A stretch of 10,029 bases of DNA from Intestinibacillus sp050255995 (GTDB lineage: Bacteria > Bacillota > Clostridia > Oscillospirales > Butyricicoccaceae), in contig JBFWIM010000067.1 in assembly GCA_050255995.1 (NCBI GenBank), positions 1 through 10,029 of the forward strand. The letters are read 5' to 3'. Below the pieces are notes generated by a model that was not told the origin of the DNA, did not search any database, and saw nothing but the letters and a program-made list of their open reading frames with translations. A program made the position numbers and the translations under genes. Within the stretch, counting starts at the first letter, position 1; every line of letters starts with the position of its first letter. Of the stretch, positions 1 to 5,959 are shown piece by piece.

Positions 1-499
1 GCAGCTCAGCATGCTCACCGCGCCGGTGGGGATGCCCACGCTCAGCGAAAACGGGATGCGCCTGCTCGCAGAGCAGGCGCAGGAGATGGGCTTCGAATAT
101 GTTGTGATCGACGGGCCGGCCGGCCTTGCGCCGGAAATCCGCGCGTTTTGCCACATTGCGACCCAGGGCATCGTCATTTCCACGCCGGACAGCGCCAGTA
201 TCCGCGGCGCAGAGCGCGTGGCGCGCCTGCTGGAGGAGGAGCACATCATGCGCGTGCGGCTGGTCATCAACCGCATTCGCCCCCGCCTGATCCAGTACGG
301 CCTGGCCGCAAACGTGGACGACGCGATGGATCAGACCGGCCTGCAGCTGCTCGGCATTGTGCCGGAGGATGAGGACGTCATAGCCTGCGGCAACAGTGGA
401 AAAAGTCTGCTTTCCGTCAAAAAAACAGGCGCCGCATTGGCCTACCGCAATATTGCACGACGGCTGGAAGGCGAGCGCCTTCCTGTTATGAAGGTTTAA
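1..499 (+). CDS. minD: MinD-like ParA/MinD-family ATPase, C-terminal part (5' end outside window)
   Basis: The frame is open from base 2, so the gene starts before the window; only about 165 C-terminal residues are visible. The deviant Walker A motif is therefore not seen. A Walker-B-like stretch, VVIDGPAG, lies near base 107-130 and matches the D-x-PAG signature of MinD. It is followed by the MinD-like sequences STPDSASIRGAERV, LVINRIRPRL, LLGIVPEDEDV and AYRNIARRL, closest in memory to Bacillus-type MinD. MinD ATPases position the division septum by recruiting MinC to the membrane. The protein ends at GERLPVMKV, directly after the conserved IARR helix, so the usual amphipathic membrane-targeting tail of roughly 20 residues is absent. 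No minE follows; mgsA is next, 49 bases downstream. Family assignment is firm; a true Min function is less certain. Confidence 0.8.
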   Translation, partial: QLSMLTAPVGMPTLSENGMRLLAEQAQEMGFEYVVIDGPAGLAPEIRAFCHIATQGIVISTPDSASIRGAERVARLLEEEHIMRVRLVINRIRPRLIQYGLAANVDDAMDQTGLQLLGIVPEDEDVIACGNSGKSLLSVKKTGAALAYRNIARRLEGERLPVMKV

Positions 500-503
500 A
501 GGC

Positions 504-522
504 GTGGCGGGTAAGCCGCCAC
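504..522 (+). repeat. 7-bp GC-rich hairpin between minD-like gene and mgsA
   Basis: GTGGCGG and CCGCCAC form a perfect 7-bp stem around a 5-nt loop. No U-run follows, so it is not an intrinsic terminator. It sits just upstream of the purine-rich mgsA ribosome binding region (about 524-535) and could stabilise or process the transcript between the two genes; that role is inference. Confidence 0.45.
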
Positions 523-548
523 AGAAAGAAAGGGGCCTGTGTTAACAT

Positions 549-956
549 ATGAATATTGCACTCATTGCACATGATCGCAAGAAAGAACTGATGGTGCAGT
601 TCTGCATGGCGTATTGCGGCATTTTGGCAAAGCATAGCCTGTGCGCGACCGGCACGACGGGTAAATTTGTGCAGGAGGCGACCGGCCTCAAAATTGAAAA
701 GTATCTGGCGGGCATGCAGGGCGGCGAAGAACAGATCTCCGCGCGCGTGGCCTACAACGAAATTGACATGGTGCTCTTTTTCCGCGACCCCATGTCAAAC
801 TCTGAATACGAACCCGACGTACACGCGCTTGCGCGCCTGTGCGATATGCATAACATCCCGATCGCGACCAACGCGGCGACTGCGGAAATGCTCATTCTGG
901 GCCTCGACCGCGGCGACCTCGACTGGCGCATGATCGTCAACCCTAAGGCGCGCTGA
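549..956 (+). CDS. mgsA: Methylglyoxal synthase (divergent active site)
   Basis: This 135-residue protein matches the MgsA family over its full length. The family converts dihydroxyacetone phosphate to methylglyoxal and phosphate, a cytosolic bypass of lower glycolysis. Visible motifs are IALIAHDRKK (4-12), the phosphate-binding ATGTTG (33-38), FFRDP (77-81) and LCDMHNIPIATNAATAE (98-113). D9, K12, T36 and D80 match conserved residues (D80 = E. coli Asp101). Where the family has GGDQQ with catalytic Asp71, this protein has GGEEQ, putting Glu60 at the catalytic position. The conserved His98 (E. coli numbering) is replaced by Tyr87. ATG 549 is the first start after an in-frame stop at 543-545; a purine-rich GAAAGAAAGGGG lies 14 bases upstream, a rather long spacing. 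A terminator-like hairpin follows. Confidence 0.9.
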   Translation: MNIALIAHDRKKELMVQFCMAYCGILAKHSLCATGTTGKFVQEATGLKIEKYLAGMQGGEEQISARVAYNEIDMVLFFRDPMSNSEYEPDVHALARLCDMHNIPIATNAATAEMLILGLDRGDLDWRMIVNPKAR

Positions 957-994
957 CGCGTGCCTTGGGCAAACGGCAGCCACAGCGCAATTCC

Positions 995-1018
995 GCCCTC
1001 CTTTTTGGGGGGCTTTTT
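995..1018 (+). terminator. Intrinsic-terminator-like hairpin between mgsA and hisS
   Basis: GCCCTCC pairs with GGGGGGC (7 bp, one G-U) around a loop of five T, followed at once by TTTTT. It lies 39 bases after the mgsA stop and only 27 bases before the hisS start. It may be the end of the minD-mgsA transcript or a leaky/attenuating terminator for hisS. Confidence 0.7.
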
Positions 1019-1036
1019 AATGAAAAATCTCACATT

Positions 1037-1041
1037 AGGAG
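1037..1041 (+). promoter_or_regulatory. Ribosome binding site of hisS
   Basis: AGGAG lies 4 bases before ATG 1046 and 10 bases before the in-frame ATG 1052. Both spacings are off the optimum, so either start is possible. It rules out the much earlier in-frame start at 965, which would translate through the terminator. Confidence 0.7.
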
Positions 1042-1045
1042 ACTT

Positions 1046-2413
1046 ATGCACATGGAAAGAATCAAACCCCGCACCCTGTCGGGCTTTATGGAGCTGCTAC
1101 CCGCGCAGCAGATGCAGATGGAGCGCGTGATGCAGGTTTTGCGCGAGACCTACGCGCTTTACGGCTTTTATCCGCTCGATACCCCGCTGATCGAAGCATC
1201 CGAGGTGCTGCTCGCCAAGGGCGGCGGCGAGACTGAAAAGCAGATCTACCGCTTCACCAAGGGCGATAGCGACCTGTCGCTCCGGTTTGACCTGACCGTG
1301 CCGCTCGCCAGATATGTCGCGCAGAATTACGGCCAGCTCACCTTTCCGTTCCGCCGCTTTCAGATCGGCAAGGTCTACCGCGGCGAACGTGCCCAGCGCG
1401 GCCGCTTCCGCGAGTTCTATCAGGCCGATATCGACATCATCGGCGACGGCGCGCTCGACCTCATCAACGAGGCGGAAATTCCGTCGATCATTTATAAGAC
1501 CTTCACGACGCTGGGTCTCCGCCGCTTCAAAATCCGCCTGAACAACCGCAAGGTGCTGAACGGCTTTTTCGCCATCCTCGGGCTGACCGAACAGTCGGGC
1601 GACGTGATGCGCACCATTGACAAGCTCGAGAAAATCGGCGCGGAAAAGGTGAAGGCGCTTCTGACGGGCGATCTCGGCGTCGCGCCGGCCGCCGCGGATG
1701 AGCTGCTCGCCTTCATCGCGACCCCCGGCGGCACGGCAGGCATTCTCGCCGCGCTGGAAAGCTACAAGGGCCGGAATGAGGTCTTTGACCAGGGCGCGGA
1801 CGAGCTGGCGACCGTTGCGCGGTATATGGAAGCCTTCGGCGTGCCGGCCGATCACTTTGAAATCGATCTGACCATCGCCCGCGGGCTGGATTACTACACC
1901 GGCACGGTCTACGAGACCGCCATGCTCGACCATCCGGAGATCGGCTCCATCTGCTCCGGTGGGCGGTATGATAATCTGGCGGAGTACTATACCGATAAAA
2001 AGCTGCCCGGCGTTGGCATTTCCATCGGCCTGACCCGGCTGTTCTATGTTCTGGGCGAACAGGGCTACCTGAATGACGCACAGCCCGCCGCGCCTGCGGA
2101 CGTGATGATTCTGCCGATGACTGAAGATCTCGGCCCCGCCATCGCGCTGGCTACCCGCCTGCGCGAAACCGGCATCCGTACGCAGCTGCACTGTGAAAAG
2201 AAGAAGTTCAAGGCCAAGATCACTTATGCCGACAAACTCGCGGTTCCCTTCGTTATTTTCATGGGCGAGGACGAAATCGCGCAGAATATTGTCGCGGTCA
2301 AGGAGCTGGCCTCTGGCGAGCAGACGAGCGGCAGCTTTGAGGAGGCCGTTTCCCGCATCCGCGCGGGACTGGACGCGCGCGCCAAGGGTACGGTCATTAC
2401 AGACAGGGACTGA
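1046..2413 (+). CDS. hisS: Histidyl-tRNA synthetase
   Basis: This 455-residue class II aminoacyl-tRNA synthetase charges tRNA-His with histidine in the cytosol. Motif 2 is seen as YRGERAQRGRFREFYQADID (111-130). The histidine-specific loop is RGLDYYTGTVYE (279-290), which separates HisS from other class II enzymes. Motif 3 is GVGISIGLTRL (322-332). A C-terminal anticodon-binding domain of the HGTP type begins near ADVMILPM (351) and runs to about 440. The RGLDYYTG motif and the complete anticodon domain argue against the HisZ paralogue. ATG 1046 is chosen because AGGAG sits just upstream; ATG 1052 would remove two residues and is about equally likely. The reading frame stays open back to 965, but that stretch holds the terminator hairpin. 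Two tiny ORFs and aspS follow in the same direction; hisS-aspS pairing is common in Firmicutes. Confidence 0.95.
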   Translation: MHMERIKPRTLSGFMELLPAQQMQMERVMQVLRETYALYGFYPLDTPLIEASEVLLAKGGGETEKQIYRFTKGDSDLSLRFDLTVPLARYVAQNYGQLTFPFRRFQIGKVYRGERAQRGRFREFYQADIDIIGDGALDLINEAEIPSIIYKTFTTLGLRRFKIRLNNRKVLNGFFAILGLTEQSGDVMRTIDKLEKIGAEKVKALLTGDLGVAPAAADELLAFIATPGGTAGILAALESYKGRNEVFDQGADELATVARYMEAFGVPADHFEIDLTIARGLDYYTGTVYETAMLDHPEIGSICSGGRYDNLAEYYTDKKLPGVGISIGLTRLFYVLGEQGYLNDAQPAAPADVMILPMTEDLGPAIALATRLRETGIRTQLHCEKKKFKAKITYADKLAVPFVIFMGEDEIAQNIVAVKELASGEQTSGSFEEAVSRIRAGLDARAKGTVITDRD

Positions 2414-2427
2414 CGCCGGCGCGGCGT
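2413..2427 (+). repeat. 6-bp hairpin overlapping the hisS stop codon
   Basis: ACGCCG and CGGCGT form a perfect 6-bp stem around GCG. Only three T follow, so it is not a convincing terminator and probably does not separate hisS from the downstream small ORFs. Confidence 0.35.
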
Positions 2428-2435
2428 TTGGGAAC

Positions 2436-2440
2436 GGAGG
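2436..2440 (+). promoter_or_regulatory. Ribosome binding site of the first small ORF
   Basis: GGAGG ends 9 bases before ATG 2450, a good spacing, whereas it is only one base from the out-of-frame ATG 2442. A strong Shine-Dalgarno sequence here, far from aspS, is the main reason to believe the small ORF at 2450 is translated. Confidence 0.55.
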
Positions 2441-2449
2441 AATGTACGA

Positions 2450-2518
2450 ATGCGGGAAATCAGACCGTCTTTGCAGGAAAACCCGCAGGAGGAGCAGGAC
2501 GACGAGCCTGAAATATGA
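2450..2518 (+). CDS. Small ORF A (22 aa), acidic, between hisS and aspS
   Basis: A 22-codon ORF begins 9 bases after a GGAGG ribosome binding site. The product is MREIRPSLQ followed by an acidic tail rich in E, Q and D. Codons mostly end in G or C, as in the neighbours. Its stop TGA overlaps the next start as ATGA (2515-2518), a classic sign of translational coupling. No known family is recognised, and no membrane segment is present. It could be a leader peptide affecting aspS, a small structural protein, or chance. It is too short to be judged by composition alone. Confidence 0.4.
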   Translation: MREIRPSLQENPQEEQDDEPEI

Positions 2519-2598
2519 ACAAATGGGGGCAGTCACCGGGCGGATATCCAAGCGGAGGCAACCCCCTGCCAATGGCTTTTCAAAAATACGCGAGTTAA
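2515..2598 (+). CDS. Small ORF B (27 aa), Gly/Pro-rich, between hisS and aspS
   Basis: A 27-codon ORF starts in an ATGA overlap with small ORF A and ends 15 bases before the aspS start. The product begins MNKWGQSPGGYPSGG and ends MAFQKYAS; it is rich in Gly, Pro and aromatic residues, which resembles small coat or structural proteins more than random sequence. It has no ribosome binding site of its own beyond purines inside ORF A, so translation would depend on coupling. No family is recognised. Together the two ORFs fill the hisS-aspS gap almost completely. Confidence 0.38.
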   Translation: MNKWGQSPGGYPSGGNPLPMAFQKYAS

Positions 2599-2613
2599 GG
2601 AATGAGAAATAGT

Positions 2614-4422
<1,809 letters not shown>

Positions 4423-4462
4423 ATTTTACGTCAGGCACGGTTTCTTCCGGTTTGGCGCGTGC

Positions 4463-4494
4463 AAGGCCCCGAACCGGCTGTTCGGGGCCTTTTT
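4463..4494 (+). terminator. Intrinsic terminator after aspS
   Basis: AAGGCCCCGAAC and GTTCGGGGCCTT form a perfect 12-bp stem around CGGCT, running into a T tract. This closes the minD-mgsA-hisS-aspS block. Confidence 0.95.
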
Positions 4495-4506
4495 GTCCAT
4501 ACACGG

Positions 4507-4535
4507 CTGACAAAATCCCAGCTCCGTGCTATGAT
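4507..4535 (+). promoter_or_regulatory. Sigma-A-type promoter of the AraC-family regulator
   Basis: CTGACA (4507-4512) and TATGAT (4530-4535) are separated by exactly 17 bases, and TG one base before the -10 gives an extended -10 element. The predicted transcript starts near 4542, about 24 bases before the ATG, after the aspS terminator. Confidence 0.75.
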
Positions 4536-4565
4536 AAGGCTACCATAATGCAAGGAGGCGACGAT

Positions 4566-5429
4566 ATGACACCATTCCGGTCATCGAGCACCCGCGAAAG
4601 CAGTTTTCTGGACGGACGGATGCCCCGGCTGCTGAATTTCTTTAATATTGAACACGAGAACGGGTGGCTGCCGCGTGCCATGCATGCGCATGACGGACGT
4701 GCGGAACTGGTCTATATCGCCGAGGGGCACGGCATCCACAGGATTGGGGACAGCACGTATCACACAGGCCCGGGCGATGTGCTGATCTTTAATGCGGAAA
4801 CGCCGCACGATGAACGCCCGAAGGGAGAAGAGCCGCTCCGGTTCTATAGCTGCGCCATCACCAATCTGCGCCTGCGGGGACTGCGGGAAAACTGGATTTT
4901 GCCCGCCGCGCTGGAACCGGTGCTGCATATGGGCGCGGAAAAGGGACGGGTAGAAGAGCTTTTCGGCATGCTGCACAATACCCTGCGGCGCGGCGGGCCG
5001 CGGGCTTACGAGCAGGGGCGTTTTCTGATGATTTCACTGCTGCTTGAGGTGCTGGAGTACGCCCAGGAACATGCTGTGCCGCGCGTCGATGGGGAGATCA
5101 CCCTTGGGCAGAGAATCAAACAGTATATAGACGAAAACTACCTTAAAAATCTCACATTGACCTCAATTTCGGAATATTTAGGGATTAGTCCGTATTACCT
5201 GTCAAGGCTGCTCAAGGAGAGGACGGGCTATTCCCCGATGCAGTATATCATCAACCGGCGCATGGGGGAGGCGCAGAATCTGCTGATTGATACGGACGAC
5301 TCAATCACCCGGGTCGCGGAGCGCGTCGGCTATGACAATCCAAACTATTTTAATCTGCTTTTCAAGAAAAATATAGGCGTAACGCCAGGGCAGTACAGAA
5401 AGATTATCGATACGCACGAAAAATACTAG
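4566..5429 (+). CDS. AraC-family transcriptional regulator (cupin sensor + HTH)
   Basis: This 287-residue protein joins an N-terminal cupin-type ligand-binding domain (about 20-100; HAHDGRAELVYI at 40-51, GPGDVLIFNAETPH at 68-81) to a C-terminal double helix-turn-helix AraC domain (about 181-282). The DNA-binding part shows IKQYIDENYLKNLTLTSISE, LGISPYYLSRLLKERTGYSP and the signature VGYDNPNYFNLLFKKNIGVTPGQYR. Such proteins usually sense a sugar or related small molecule and activate nearby transport or catabolic genes. ATG 4566 follows AAGGAGG with 7-base spacing; the frame is open further upstream but that stretch crosses the aspS terminator. The next gene, 530 bases downstream in the same direction, is a sugar-type sodium symporter, a likely target. 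Ligand unknown. Confidence 0.9.
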   Translation: MTPFRSSSTRESSFLDGRMPRLLNFFNIEHENGWLPRAMHAHDGRAELVYIAEGHGIHRIGDSTYHTGPGDVLIFNAETPHDERPKGEEPLRFYSCAITNLRLRGLRENWILPAALEPVLHMGAEKGRVEELFGMLHNTLRRGGPRAYEQGRFLMISLLLEVLEYAQEHAVPRVDGEITLGQRIKQYIDENYLKNLTLTSISEYLGISPYYLSRLLKERTGYSPMQYIINRRMGEAQNLLIDTDDSITRVAERVGYDNPNYFNLLFKKNIGVTPGQYRKIIDTHEKY

Positions 5430-5486
5430 CAAAATCAACAAAATGGAAGAAAAACAGTTATGCAAAACAAATACGTCAACATGCAC

Positions 5487-5506
5487 AAATTAATATAAAT
5501 TAATAT
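5487..5506. repeat. 10-bp perfect tandem repeat, AT-only
   Basis: AAATTAATAT occurs twice head to tail with no spacer. One repeat unit is about one helical turn, so both copies present the same DNA face. It lies about 107 bases upstream of the -35 of the symporter promoter and could be a regulator site, or simple AT-rich sequence. Confidence 0.5.
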
Positions 5507-5612
5507 GTTAAAGTGAGATAGATTCGGCAAGAATATGTAGTGACATTCTAAAAATATACATTTTGAGCCATAAAATACCCAGAAATTTTCAAGAATAGAG
5601 CAAGATTGTAGC

Positions 5613-5641
5613 TTGCCCTGCTGCAGGGAAATCGCTATAAT
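5613..5641 (+). promoter_or_regulatory. Predicted promoter of the symporter
   Basis: TTGCCC (5613-5618) and a perfect TATAAT (5636-5641) are separated by exactly 17 bases. Transcription would start near 5648. The -10 runs into TGTAAACG (5641-5648), which resembles one half of a catabolite-repression (cre) site, but the second half matches poorly. No better promoter is seen closer to the gene. Confidence 0.65.
5616..5628. promoter_or_regulatory. 13-bp palindrome inside the promoter spacer (candidate operator)
   Basis: CCCTGC-T-GCAGGG is a perfect inverted repeat that overlaps the last bases of the -35 and half the spacer. It is GC-rich in an AT-rich setting. Such a position suits a repressor operator; the binding protein is unknown. 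Confidence 0.45.
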
Positions 5642-5670
5642 GTAAACGCAAGATAAAACAAATCGAATGC

Positions 5671-5728
5671 AAGGCCCGTACAGATGCGTACACGCGCACA
5701 CAACAACAAAACCCGAATCATTGGCCTT
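5671..5728 (+). other. Possible closing stem in the symporter leader RNA
   Basis: AAGGCC (5671-5676) and GGCCTT (5723-5728) are perfectly complementary and would close a 46-nt segment in the predicted leader transcript. The segment includes a small GTAC/GTAC inverted repeat (5678-5691). It lies just before the antiterminator candidate. A six-bp match can occur by chance. Confidence 0.3.
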
Positions 5729-5736
5729 TTCATAGC

Positions 5737-5824
5737 CGGACGGACTGTTGAAACTGTGAGTGCACACCGCGTTATGACGGAATTTGCGGCAGAAAAGTTG
5801 TGGGTCGCGGAGCACATCCGTCCG
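5737..5824 (+). other. Candidate antiterminator pairing in the symporter leader
   Basis: CGGACGGA (5737-5744) is perfectly complementary to TCCGTCCG (5817-5824). The latter covers part of the loop and four bases of the 3' arm of the terminator-like hairpin at 5802-5830, so the two structures cannot form together. This is the layout of a transcription attenuator. Confidence 0.4.
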
Positions 5825-5837
5825 CGGCTCTTATTTT
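5802..5837 (+). terminator. Terminator-like hairpin (attenuator candidate) in the symporter leader
   Basis: Bases 5802-5811 pair with 5821-5830 in a 10-bp stem with two G-U pairs (core CGCGGA/TCCGCG) and a 9-nt loop, followed by TTATTTT. It lies about 155 nt into the predicted leader and 120 bases before the symporter. The U tract is interrupted by one A, so efficiency may be partial. It could instead end a separate small RNA of about 190 nt starting near 5648. Confidence 0.5.
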
Positions 5838-5862
5838 GCGCCCTTTTTTACGGCTTGGGGAG

Positions 5863-5889
5863 TTGTAAAATGCGGGGAAATGTTTACAA
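5863..5889. repeat. Inverted repeat TTGTAAA-N13-TTTACAA
   Basis: Two perfect 7-bp arms lie 20 bases apart centre to centre, about two helical turns, 70 bases before the symporter start. It could be a dimeric regulator site or, in RNA, a weak AU-rich stem. Confidence 0.4.
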
Positions 5890-5891
5890 AA

Positions 5892-5925
5892 CGCCTGAAT
5901 AATGCATGGGTATGGCATTTAGGCG
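5892..5925 (+). repeat. Stem-loop just upstream of the symporter ribosome binding site
   Basis: CGCCTGAA (5892-5899) pairs with TTTAGGCG (5918-5925), 8 bp with one G-U. A competing inner stem AATGC/GCATT also lies inside. It ends 20 bases before the GAGAAGGGG ribosome binding region (5945-5953), without covering it. Confidence 0.4.
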
Positions 5926-5959
5926 AATGTAAAAGTATAAAAATGAGAAGGGGAAAACT

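Larger units (their letters stand above)
5430..5959 (+). promoter_or_regulatory. AT-rich regulatory region and long leader upstream of the symporter
   Basis: This 530-base gap is visibly much richer in A+T than the flanking genes, above all from 5430 to about 5660. I see no convincing gene: the longest ORF (5684-5902) has no good ribosome binding site and no recognisable product. It holds a 10-bp tandem repeat (5487-5506), a promoter (5613-5641) with a palindrome inside it, and a leader of about 310 nt with several complementary segments. The region is the likely target of the AraC-family regulator. Confidence 0.7.

Noticed and set aside
965..1045. An earlier start for hisS at 965
   Set aside because: The added residues would be encoded by the terminator hairpin and are absent from HisS proteins; the AGGAG site points to 1046 or 1052.
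957..1045. T-box riboswitch ahead of hisS
   Set aside because: The gap is only 89 bases and lacks a recognisable AGGGTGGNACCGCG antiterminator; only a terminator hairpin is present.
1097..2572. A 491-codon - strand open frame
   Set aside because: It lies antisense to hisS, which has all class II synthetase motifs. The antisense product has no recognisable motif.
2193..2612. A 139-codon + strand frame across the end of hisS and the gap
   Set aside because: Most of it is an off-frame shadow of hisS; in the gap it is Arg-rich, typical of wrong-frame translation, and its local ATG is one base from the Shine-Dalgarno sequence.
5641..5654. Catabolite-repression (cre) site at the -10 of the symporter promoter
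   Set aside because: TGTAAACG fits one half, but the other half has about three mismatches, so it is not listed as a feature.
5684..5902. A 72-codon ORF in the symporter leader
   Set aside because: It has no good ribosome binding site, overlaps the terminator-like hairpin, and its product resembles nothing known.
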